64,000 nucleotides of DNA. Source: UBA5336 sp038745855 (GTDB lineage: Bacteria; Pseudomonadota; Alphaproteobacteria; Caulobacterales; Hyphomonadaceae). Below are positions 44,076-51,846 of the stretch, in pieces. The notes under the pieces are model-generated. The model saw only the letters and a program-made list of their open reading frames with translations. It was not told the origin of the DNA and did no database searches. How positions within the stretch are numbered: position 1 is the stretch's first letter; every line of letters starts with the position of its first letter. The translations under genes were made by a program, and so were the position numbers. The stretch covers positions 27,148 to 91,147 of the forward strand of contig JBCDLC010000008.1 of NCBI GenBank assembly GCA_038745855.1, in the 5' to 3' direction.

Positions 44076-45193
44076 GGGCGATCGCCAGTGGCTGTCCCCG
44101 CATATGTGAAAAGGAGGGACAAGGCTCTCAGAGCGTCTTCGCGCTCCGCCTCTGCGGATGCGCTTTCTGCCGCAGTCTTGAGGTTTTCTGCGGCGTGGCG
44201 AATGCTGCCGCCTTGACCGAGCGCGTCCAAATCATCGGGTGTGGCCATTGTCTGTAATGCAGTGTCCCTGACGTCGAGGTACTGAAGTCGGCTGGCGATC
44301 GCGGAAATGTGCTCATCGAGCATTTGGCGTTCGGAAAGGCTTAGCCGGCCGGAGAGCGTCAATTGGGCGAGTACTTCCGTTCCCGAACGCTCCCCCAGGA
44401 TTTTTTTCTCGAGTTCTGCAAAATCGCTCGGTGCGTTGACTTCAGCATCAACAACAAGCCACTCGAATTTTGCGGTCCGGTGTGGGATGACTTCAGGTAT
44501 CCTGCCGGGGCCATCGACTTTAACTTCGAGAATTTGGCCCCTGTCATTATTGACGAACCGGTCGGGCTCAGGTGTTCCTGAGTACCAGGTTCGCTCGTCC
44601 ACCTGCAGCGTTCCATGCCAGTCGCCCAGCCCCAGATAGTCGAGACGCGCTTTGGTTGCTCGCTTTTCGTCGAGGGGAATGGCGTCCGCTTCGAAGGATT
44701 TGACCCCGCCGTGGGCCAGTCCAATTCTGATCGAACCAGCGCTCGTCTCCGCCTGATCCATCCATTCTGAAAGATCTTCGCCAGGGGCCTTGCTCTTCCA
44801 TGGCGCTGGCAACAACACGACCCCATCCCTCATCTCAACCGATGTGGGCTGGAGAAGGAGGGTCACATTCGGCGGCGCGATTTTAGCGATGCGCGTCCAA
44901 AGTCCACCGGGCTGGTGGGGATCATGATTGCCCGGCATGAGCCACCATCGGATGGATCGGGCGCGCCCCATTATTTCAAGGGGCTGAACAACCGTGTTTC
45001 GGGCTGGGAGTGGTGAATCCCAAACATCACCGGCGACGATCACATCGCCAATACCCAGCTTTTCAGCCGTGGCAGCGATTGTCTGAACGACATCACGACG
45101 AGCGGCCTTGAGTTCGCCTGCCAGGTCAGGCGGAAACTGGCCAAATGGCTTTCCCAACTGCCAGTCTGCTGTGTGAATGAAGCGAAAGCCCAA
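44072..45193 (-). CDS. SbcD/Mre11-like calcineurin-type phosphoesterase (YhaO-type)
   Basis: 373 residues. I place the start at the TTG at 45193, with GGAGAGG eight bases upstream, since the first beta strand (FRFIHTADWQLGKPF) begins at residue 3; the frame is open to 45427 but the extra 78 residues are not family-like. Metallophosphoesterase motifs follow: GDVWD, PGNHDPH, LAHGG and GDWHG. The usual DxH of motif I is DWQ here. It is the first gene of a two-gene unit with the SbcC-like ATPase, and the two should act together in double-strand-break end processing. Confidence 0.83.
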   Translation of the reverse strand: MGFRFIHTADWQLGKPFGQFPPDLAGELKAARRDVVQTIAATAEKLGIGDVIVAGDVWDSPLPARNTVVQPLEIMGRARSIRWWLMPGNHDPHQPGGLWTRIAKIAPPNVTLLLQPTSVEMRDGVVLLPAPWKSKAPGEDLSEWMDQAETSAGSIRIGLAHGGVKSFEADAIPLDEKRATKARLDYLGLGDWHGTLQVDERTWYSGTPEPDRFVNNDRGQILEVKVDGPGRIPEVIPHRTAKFEWLVVDAEVNAPSDFAELEKKILGERSGTEVLAQLTLSGRLSLSERQMLDEHISAIASRLQYLDVRDTALQTMATPDDLDALGQGGSIRHAAENLKTAAESASAEAEREDALRALSLLFTYAGTATGDRP

Positions 45194-45366
45194 AGAAAAC
45201 CTCTCCAGCTGGGCGAAACGTATAGAGAACACGCTGACAGATGACAAGCTCTGTTCCACTCGCCCCCGTGTCTGCACCGCACGCGGAAAAGCGATACTGC
45301 GATTGGACATCATCAGGAGCGGCGATATTCCCGATCGGGCCGTCATGAGCGATACGAGGGCACTCT

Positions 45367-46392
45367 GTGACTGATATGCTTCCCCACCAGCGCCTTCCAC
45401 AGCAACCGAGGCTGGCAGACGGGTCATGCCTGAATTGTGATCAGCCCCTGCAGGGAGAATATTGCGACGCGTGCGGTCAACGGGCGCGGAATCCGAGACG
45501 GTTGGTCATCGGGCTCGTGCAGGATGTGATCGTCGATACCATCTCGGTGGACAGCAAGCTTGCGAGGACGCTTGGGATGCTCTTGTGGCGTCCTGGCCGG
45601 CTGGCGCGGAACTATCTCGACGGCAAGCGTGTGCGCTACACTGCGCCTTTTCGCCTTTTTCTATTCTCCTCATTGCTGTTCTTTCTTCTCGCCTGGTCGA
45701 GCGTGCCGTTCGAGGCACTGGAACCGTCACTGAACAATGAGGCAGGGGAAGAAGGGCAGAGCGTGGCAGGGCGTGATGCCAGCAATGAAGGTTTGACACC
45801 GATACCGATACCGGACGGGCCGACCCAAACCGGCGATGGGCAAGAGAGCGAGCGAGAACCAACCGTTGAGGCTGAAGCGTCGGCGACGTGCGAGGACAGT
45901 CTAACCGACAGATCTCCGTCGATCGAGGTATGGATGTGCGAGCACATCGTTCCCGCTTTCGAGCGAATTGAGTTGGCGGGCGAACGGGCCCAGGATGACC
46001 CGCGCCTGTTCTTTGCTCAGCTCCGTGACAACATTCCCAGAGTGATGCTTCTGGCGCCGATCCTATATGCGGTGACGCTCGCAGTCCTTTACATCTACAG
46101 ACGCCGATACCTGGTCTACGACCATCTGATCGTCAGCCTTTACATGCATGCGGCACTGTACGTTTATCTTTCCGCCGCAATGGTCGCATTTTGGTTGCCA
46201 CTCATTGGTGGTCTGCTTGCTGGCCTGCTACTGCTTTATGCGGCGTTCCAGCCGCTCTTGGTTTACCGCCAAGCATATGGATCGAACTGGCTATCGGCGA
46301 TCCTGAAATACTTGGTCTCCAACGCGGTATATTTCTCCATGGTCTCTGTCCTTTTGGTGCTTGGCGTCGGATACGCGCTTTATCAAAGCTGA
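45367..46392 (+). CDS. DUF3667 zinc-ribbon membrane protein
   Basis: 341 residues starting with a GTG at 45367 that has GAGGG seven bases upstream. The N-terminus has a four-cysteine zinc ribbon (CLNC...CDACGQ), then a long amphipathic domain and a strong hydrophobic segment (FRLFLFSSLLFFLLAW, about residues 97-112). An acidic, low-complexity stretch (about 120-180) follows, then four more hydrophobic segments at the C-terminus. The CxxC-CxxCGQ start is the DUF3667 hallmark. Function unknown. Confidence 0.8.
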   Translation: MTDMLPHQRLPQQPRLADGSCLNCDQPLQGEYCDACGQRARNPRRLVIGLVQDVIVDTISVDSKLARTLGMLLWRPGRLARNYLDGKRVRYTAPFRLFLFSSLLFFLLAWSSVPFEALEPSLNNEAGEEGQSVAGRDASNEGLTPIPIPDGPTQTGDGQESEREPTVEAEASATCEDSLTDRSPSIEVWMCEHIVPAFERIELAGERAQDDPRLFFAQLRDNIPRVMLLAPILYAVTLAVLYIYRRRYLVYDHLIVSLYMHAALYVYLSAAMVAFWLPLIGGLLAGLLLLYAAFQPLLVYRQAYGSNWLSAILKYLVSNAVYFSMVSVLLVLGVGYALYQS

Positions 46393-46521
46393 CCCTCTTC
46401 GCTCCCGGCGGGAAACAGTCATCGGAAATTCTTGGCGTACGAGATATTTGTCCGCTACCGTCTTCGAACCGCTCGGCGATTCAAAGCGAGGGCGGCTGGG
46501 AGAGCGACTTGGAGGAATACG

Positions 46522-46908
46522 ATGTCAGCAAAGTCAGCGCAGGCGGAAAGCATCGGGGCGGGGACTCGCCGATTCGCAAAACTTGATCAGCCATCAAAGG
46601 ACATACAGCCAGCAGCGATGATCAATGCGTTTGAGTGGGTGCCGTTCGGGGCGAACCCTTTTCTGGTGGTGTCGCAGGGTACTTCGCCATTGCCTTGGCT
46701 GCGAACGGCGCGTTTTGCAGAAGCTGTATCGTTCTATCAGTTGCGTCTGCGTAAAGACTTTGAGACAGTCTCAAACGTCGCACTCTGTCGCACGCCTCAG
46801 GAGGCGGGTGCAGTCTGGATGGGCGCTGCCTTGGAGGCCGCCTCAGACTACGCTGGCTTCTGCAGCAGTATGGTCAGCCCGACAGCGACAGATAAGCGGG
46901 AGTTATAA
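46522..46908 (+). CDS. Phasin-like protein
   Basis: 128 residues from the ATG at 46522, which has an excellent GGAGGA five bases upstream. The C-terminal half (FAEAVSFYQLRLRKDFETV, LCRTPQEAGAVWMGAALEAASDYAGF) has the Phasin_2-type pattern: a helical segment, a short loop with TPQEA, then a second helix. Phasins coat polyhydroxyalkanoate granules. No PHA synthase is in the window, so the role is inferred from sequence pattern only. The frame is open to 46432 but without a start signal. Confidence 0.62.
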   Translation: MSAKSAQAESIGAGTRRFAKLDQPSKDIQPAAMINAFEWVPFGANPFLVVSQGTSPLPWLRTARFAEAVSFYQLRLRKDFETVSNVALCRTPQEAGAVWMGAALEAASDYAGFCSSMVSPTATDKREL

Positions 46909-46933
46909 TCCCGCAACATCGCGGGAGGATGGA

Positions 46934-47149
46934 ATGGGATTCAGATTCTTTAGATTTCGGCGGAAGGTCGTCCTTGACGATCCTGGCCTCGCACTCAAGG
47001 ACATCCCACTGTCGCCGCTCGAAGAGAGCCGGACGAAAGCGCTAGCGAGGGATCGCTTTGATCGCGCCGATCTCTCTATCCAGAATCTGGCCGCGAATGA
47101 CGAGCCCCAACCGGGGACCGACAAACCTTTCAAACGGGCCATCGGATAA
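46934..47149 (+). CDS. Small hypothetical protein (71 aa)
   Basis: An ATG at 46934, preceded by GGGAGGA at 46923-46929, opens a 71-codon frame (MGFRFFRFRRKVVLDDPG...). The product is highly charged, with an aromatic-basic N-terminus and an acidic middle. It sits 25 bp after the phasin-like gene and 26 bp before the convergent tesB. The ribosome site is good, so it is likely translated. I recognise no family. Confidence 0.55.
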   Translation: MGFRFFRFRRKVVLDDPGLALKDIPLSPLEESRTKALARDRFDRADLSIQNLAANDEPQPGTDKPFKRAIG

Positions 47150-47175
47150 ACCGTCGCCGACCGTTTGCTTGCGTC

Positions 47176-48054
47176 TCAAGGCTTCGCGTTTTTCTTTCGA
47201 ACCGGCCGCATCAATCCTTCCTGGGCGACGGAAGCCACTAGCTTCCCGTCTCTGGAAAAAATGGCACCGCGATTGAAACTTCGCGCGCCTCCAGCGTACG
47301 GCGCATCCATGCTGTAGAGCAGCCACTCGTTGAAATTCACCGGCGCATGGAACCACATTGAGTGGTCTAGGCTGGCGCCCATCACTTCGCCTGTCATCCA
47401 GGACACGCCGTGGGGCCTTTGTGCCGTTCCGAGTAGACGCATATCGGACGCGTATGCGAGGAGGCAGTGGTGCACCCAAGGGGCTTCTTCGATGGGCTCG
47501 GGGACCCTGAACCAGAGGTGGCTCACATCGGGTTTGGGTACAGGATCGAGTATGGGCATGGGATCGATTTCGCGGATCTCGACGGCGCGGGGCCGTGTGA
47601 ACTCTTCGCGGAAACGTTCGGGTATCCTTTCAGCGATTTCGTCCCTGAGCGACTTCGACGTTGGAAGTTTTTCCGGCCCTTCGACGACGGGCATGTCATG
47701 CTGGTGGTGCCAACCCTCCTCATTCACATGGAAAGAGCACGCCATGTTGAAGATCTGTTTGCCGTGTTGGATGGCGATCACCCGCCGTGTCGTGAAGCTC
47801 CCGCCATCCCGCGCGCGATCCACCTCGTAGATTATGGGGATCTTCGGATCACCGGGGCGAATGAAGTAGGCGTGCAAGGAGTGACACTGGCGATCTTCCA
47901 CTGTGCGGTAGGCAGCCACGAGCGCCTGTGCGATGACTTGACCGCCAAAAACCCTTTGCGACGTCGGTTCATCAGGGCTTTCGCCGCGGAAGAGATCGAC
48001 TTCCAATCTTTCAAGGTCGAGCAAATCTAGCAAGTCACGGACGGGATCGCTCAT
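47176..48054 (-). CDS. tesB: Acyl-CoA thioesterase II (TesB)
   Basis: 292 residues from the ATG at 48054 (MSDPVRDLLDLLDLERLE); the frame is open to 48129 but without family similarity. The double hot-dog signatures are RVFGGQVIAQALVAAYRTV, the SLHAYFIRPGDPKIPIIYEV block, FTTRRVIAIQHGKQIFNMACSF and the C-terminal SLDHSMWFHAPVNFNEWLLY. It hydrolyses acyl-CoA thioesters to free fatty acids and CoA. It is divergent from dnaX. Confidence 0.93.
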   Translation of the reverse strand: MSDPVRDLLDLLDLERLEVDLFRGESPDEPTSQRVFGGQVIAQALVAAYRTVEDRQCHSLHAYFIRPGDPKIPIIYEVDRARDGGSFTTRRVIAIQHGKQIFNMACSFHVNEEGWHHQHDMPVVEGPEKLPTSKSLRDEIAERIPERFREEFTRPRAVEIREIDPMPILDPVPKPDVSHLWFRVPEPIEEAPWVHHCLLAYASDMRLLGTAQRPHGVSWMTGEVMGASLDHSMWFHAPVNFNEWLLYSMDAPYAGGARSFNRGAIFSRDGKLVASVAQEGLMRPVRKKNAKP

Positions 48055-48233
48055 GGAGTAGACCTTCTTGTCGGGCTGTGTTGCGGTTCTGCTAACACTC
48101 GTGTCAGGAGCGGAAAAGGGCATCTGCACGCGAACCGTCGGCGCGTGATTTGGTGTTTAGTACGCCCATTGATCGTGGACGTATCGGAACTGCCCATTGC
48201 GCCGACACGAGCAAATTGCAAAAAGATCGCCCT

Positions 48234-49973
48234 ATGGATGATCATGGGCAAGAGATCGAACGGGACGACTCAACCTTGTCCATGTTCGGCGATGACGGTG
48301 CTGGTGCTGGTAACGGCGGCTACCAAGTGCTCGCCCGGAAGTACCGGCCCCGTCGTTTCGAAGATCTGATCGGTCAGGAGGCTATGGTCAGGACCCTGAC
48401 AAACGCCTTCGAAACAGACCGTATTGCCCATGCCTTCATGCTGACCGGCGTCCGCGGGATCGGAAAAACGACGACGGCGCGGCTGCTGGCGAGAGGGCTG
48501 AACTATACGTCCAGCGCCCATGACCGCCCGTCGATCGTTCTGGACCCGCCCGGAACGCACTGTCAGGCAATCATGGAAAGTCGCCACCCCGATGTGCTTG
48601 AACTCGACGCAGCTTCACGCACCGGTGTCGCCGATATGCGGGAGCTCCTCGACGGCGCGCGTTATGCGCCCGTATCTGCCCGATTCAAGGTCTACATTAT
48701 CGACGAAGTTCACATGCTTTCGATCGCGGCGTTCAATGCCCTGCTCAAGACGCTAGAGGAGCCGCCGCCCCATGTGAAATTCGTCTTTGCGACAACCGAG
48801 ATCCGCAAGGTCCCGGTGACCGTTCTGTCCCGGTGCCAGCGCTTTGACCTTAAGCGCCTCGATACGGAAGGTCTTGCGCGCCACCTCGGGCGCATAGCGG
48901 AGACCGAAGGGGCGAATGTTAGTGAAGACGCGCTTTCCCTTGTTGCCCGGGCAGCGGAGGGCTCTGTGCGTGATGGACTGTCCATTCTCGACCAGGCCAT
49001 CGTCCAGAGTCCCGACGGCGCTGCCGTGAGCGGAGAGCAAGTTCGCGAGATGCTTGGACTCGGTGACCGGGCAAGGCTGCTTGAACTGTTCGGAAAGGCG
49101 ATTGCCGGCGATGGAAGGGCGGTCCTCGAAGAACTGGCAAGCCAGACGCAAAACGGCGCGGATCCCCTGGTGCTCCTGAAAGACCTCCTCGACATCGCCG
49201 CTGATGTTTCTGCTTTCCAGGTTACAGGGGACGATTACGCCCCAGCCGCTCCCGCCGACTGGATTGCGGAGTTGAAGCGCATCAGCGGCAAACTCTCACC
49301 GGCCGAAGCGTCCCGGGCCTGGCAACTCTTACTCCAGGGGTATCGCGACACACAGACGGCGCCCGATCCTACCGTTGCACTGAAGATGGTCTTGCTACGA
49401 TTGGTGGCTGCATCGGGACTGCCATCGCCGGAAGACGCAGCCCGTACGATTGGCACAAACGGCTCTGGTGCAAGCGAACGCACGTCAACACCTCCTGCTG
49501 TTCCTGGGAGTGACGGCGCCAAGGCCTTGAAGACCTTCACCGATGCCGTCGCTCTTATGGATGCCCGAAAAGCCATCCGCCTCGCGAGCGATTGCGAAAC
49601 CTACTTGCGTGTTGCGAATTTCCAGCCCGGTCATTGCGCTTTTGCGGTAAAAGACGGCGCACCCGCTGATCTTCTCCAGAGGCTCGGCAGCTTTCTTGAG
49701 ACCGAAACCGGCCTCGAATGGACCATCGACCGCGTTGAGCACGGCGATGAAACCCTCAGGGACAGGGCGAACCGGGTTCGGGAAGAGAAGATCGAAGACG
49801 CCAAGAAGCACCCCGAAGTCAGGGCATTTCTCGATGCTATCCCTGGGGCGACGGTCGTGGACGTCCGCCAGGAAGCGCCGATTGATTCTGCAGGTAAGGA
49901 CGGCGAGCGATCGTCCTCTGATGGCGCTGATATCGTTTCCATGCCTGCGCGGAAAAAAAGTTCCCATGCGTAG
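48234..49973 (+). CDS. dnaX: DNA polymerase III subunit gamma/tau (DnaX)
   Basis: AAA+ clamp-loader ATPase of 579 residues. Walker A is GVRGIGKTTTARLLA, Walker B/DExx is IIDEVHMLS, and sensor 1 is FVFATTEIRKVP with the SRCQRFD arginine-finger motif. The zinc-binding module of other bacteria (four cysteines) is reduced to one cysteine (GTHCQAIMESRH), a pattern I also know from Caulobacter-type DnaX. The start at 48234 is the first ATG; a shorter start at MFGDDG is possible. ybaB and recR follow in the usual order. Confidence 0.95.
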   Translation: MDDHGQEIERDDSTLSMFGDDGAGAGNGGYQVLARKYRPRRFEDLIGQEAMVRTLTNAFETDRIAHAFMLTGVRGIGKTTTARLLARGLNYTSSAHDRPSIVLDPPGTHCQAIMESRHPDVLELDAASRTGVADMRELLDGARYAPVSARFKVYIIDEVHMLSIAAFNALLKTLEEPPPHVKFVFATTEIRKVPVTVLSRCQRFDLKRLDTEGLARHLGRIAETEGANVSEDALSLVARAAEGSVRDGLSILDQAIVQSPDGAAVSGEQVREMLGLGDRARLLELFGKAIAGDGRAVLEELASQTQNGADPLVLLKDLLDIAADVSAFQVTGDDYAPAAPADWIAELKRISGKLSPAEASRAWQLLLQGYRDTQTAPDPTVALKMVLLRLVAASGLPSPEDAARTIGTNGSGASERTSTPPAVPGSDGAKALKTFTDAVALMDARKAIRLASDCETYLRVANFQPGHCAFAVKDGAPADLLQRLGSFLETETGLEWTIDRVEHGDETLRDRANRVREEKIEDAKKHPEVRAFLDAIPGATVVDVRQEAPIDSAGKDGERSSSDGADIVSMPARKKSSHA

Positions 49974-50030
49974 ACCCTGCTGTGCCCAGCTCATGACGAC
50001 CCGCTTATCCCGATGGAGGAGACGCCAGCG

Positions 50031-50357
50031 ATGAAAGACCTCTCTAAAATCATGCGCCAGGCCCAGGAGATGCAATCCAAGATGGCGGACGTTCAACAGA
50101 GGATGGACGCGATCGAAGCGGAGGGCGTCGCTGGCGCGGGGTTGGTCAAGGTCAGCTTGAAGGGGAAGGGTGACATGGTCGGTTGTGTTATCGACCCATC
50201 GCTTCTGGGAGATGACGCCGAAATCGTCGAAGACTTGATCAAGGCTGCCCATGCCGACGCCCGCAAACGCCTCGACGAGGCAATGCAAGCGGCCATGCAG
50301 GATGTGACAAAGGACCTTGGCGGCGGGCTCTTGCCCGGCTTCAAGCTGCCTTTTTGA
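50031..50357 (+). CDS. YbaB/EbfC-family nucleoid-associated protein
   Basis: 108 residues starting at the ATG at 50031 (frame open to 50013). The long first helix KIMRQAQEMQSKMADVQQRM and the core VKVSLKGKGDMVGCVIDPSLL are the family signature. These small dimers bind DNA and are regularly encoded between dnaX and recR, as here. GGAGGA lies about 10 bases upstream. The specific regulatory role in this organism is unknown. Confidence 0.92.
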   Translation: MKDLSKIMRQAQEMQSKMADVQQRMDAIEAEGVAGAGLVKVSLKGKGDMVGCVIDPSLLGDDAEIVEDLIKAAHADARKRLDEAMQAAMQDVTKDLGGGLLPGFKLPF

Positions 50358-50365
50358 GGTTTCGG

Positions 50366-51028
50366 ATGTTGAAGATAATCACGCCATGTCTTGTTGCCGT
50401 GTGGTGGGCGGCCATCGGCCAGACGCAGACGTTAGGCGAGGTCCACGTTCGGGGATGGGTCGAGCATGCGCGGCTGATGCCCTATGGACTCCTCATGGAA
50501 GCCAAGCTCGACAGCGGCGCGCGAACAACGTCGATCCATGCCGAGATCCTTCCACCTGAGATGGCCGATGAAGCGCTGCCCCATGTCGGTACCGATGAAT
50601 TGCTCGACACCAAGGAGGCGGTTGCCGCGGCCAAGCTCGTTTCGATGATGGTGGATGGGGCGGCGCCCGACGATCCGCCAGAGGCCGAAGTGATCCCGAT
50701 TCCGGATACGGAGATGTCTGGGTCCATGCCCGAGATGATCACGTTCAAACTTTCCAACGCAATGGGCGGCGATGATGTCGTGGTCACACGGCCAGTCACC
50801 CGCTGGGTTTCCATCAGGCGGCGGGGCGGGGGTTCGATTACAAGGCCGGTGGTGCAAATGACATTATGCGTGGCCGGTCGCCGGGTTGAGGGTGAAGTCA
50901 ATCTTGCTGACCGGACGGGGTTCAATTATCCGCTGCTCATTGGCCGCAATATGTTGGGAGCAGCCGGGATCACGGTCGATTCGCGCTCTGTCCACGTTTC
51001 ACCGACGGCGTGCCCTGAGGCGCCCTAA
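50366..51028 (+). CDS. Exported retropepsin-like / RimK-associated zinc-protease-family protein
   Basis: 220 residues from the ATG at 50366; a TTG at 50354 would add four residues. An N-terminal signal peptide (MLKIITPCLVAVWWAAIGQT) is followed by AKLDSGARTTSIHA. This is the Asp-Ser/Thr-Gly-Ala active-site type seen in the aspartyl/zinc-protease family (PF05618). The second conserved block, YPLLIGRNMLG, is near the C-terminus. Its insertion between ybaB and recR is unusual, since those two genes are normally adjacent. Periplasmic location follows from the signal peptide; substrate unknown. Confidence 0.75.
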   Translation: MLKIITPCLVAVWWAAIGQTQTLGEVHVRGWVEHARLMPYGLLMEAKLDSGARTTSIHAEILPPEMADEALPHVGTDELLDTKEAVAAAKLVSMMVDGAAPDDPPEAEVIPIPDTEMSGSMPEMITFKLSNAMGGDDVVVTRPVTRWVSIRRRGGGSITRPVVQMTLCVAGRRVEGEVNLADRTGFNYPLLIGRNMLGAAGITVDSRSVHVSPTACPEAP

Positions 51029-51108
51029 CTCCAAACAGGTGAATGTGGTAGGGGACGGCGATCGCTTATTACCCTTGTCGCATGGGGCAAATCGGCAACA
51101 TTAGCCCC

Positions 51109-51714
51109 ATGAGCGAGCGTATTGCCGGGCCGGAAATCCTGAAGATGATCGAGTTGATCGGGCGGCTGCCTGGCCTTGGCCCGCGCTCTGCCCGGCGCGT
51201 CGCCCTTCACCTGCTCAAGCGGCAGGAAAGTCTGTTGCTGCCCCTAGCCGAAGCGCTTGCCGAGGCCGGCGAAAAGATAGGCCCCTGCGGCCAGTGTGGA
51301 AACTTCGATACCCAGGATCCTTGTGCCGTCTGCCGGGCACCCGGCCGGGACGACGGATTGATCTGTGTCGTCGAGGACGTGCCCGACCTCTGGGCGCTCG
51401 AGCGGGCAGGTGCATTCCGCGGGCGCTACCATCTGCTAGGCGGCGTCCTGTCGGCCCTTGATGGCATCGGCCCGGAGGATCTGCGAATAGGTCCCCTGGT
51501 CGAACGGGTCCAGGCTGCCGATGGCGGCATTCGCGAAGTAATCCTTGCCTTGAACGCCACCGTCGATGGACAGACGACGGCGCACTACGTCGCTGACCGG
51601 CTCGAGCCCTTGGGCGTCACGGTAACCCGGCTGGCCCACGGCGTCCCTGTCGGCGGGGAACTTGACCACCTCGACGACGGCACCCTCGCCACCGCCCTCA
51701 GGGCTCGCCGCTAG
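51109..51714 (+). CDS. recR: Recombination mediator RecR
   Basis: 201 residues from the ATG at 51109; an in-frame ATG at 51082 would add nine residues. The helix-hairpin-helix IELIGRLPGLGPRSARRVALHLL, the zinc finger CGQCGNFDTQDPCAVC and the Toprim block ICVVEDVPDLWALER are all present. RecR with RecF and RecO loads RecA at gaps. The last part (YHLLGGVLSALDGIGPEDLRI and VILALNATVDGQTTAHYVADRL) is also conserved. Confidence 0.95.
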   Translation: MSERIAGPEILKMIELIGRLPGLGPRSARRVALHLLKRQESLLLPLAEALAEAGEKIGPCGQCGNFDTQDPCAVCRAPGRDDGLICVVEDVPDLWALERAGAFRGRYHLLGGVLSALDGIGPEDLRIGPLVERVQAADGGIREVILALNATVDGQTTAHYVADRLEPLGVTVTRLAHGVPVGGELDHLDDGTLATALRARR

Positions 51715-51846
51715 TATGTGCCGAGACGGGGTTTGCCCCGCCACGAAAACGCGTCCGCGCTATAAGAGACAGCCATCTTCCATGGCCACAAAACGACCTT
51801 ACAAGAGCTGCAAACCCATCGCGTCACCAATCACGGACACTGCGCC

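Noticed and set aside
45194..45427. N-terminal extension of the SbcD-like gene
   Set aside because: The frame is open but the Mre11-type first strand begins at 45193-45180 just after a good ribosome site, so a TTG start is preferred.
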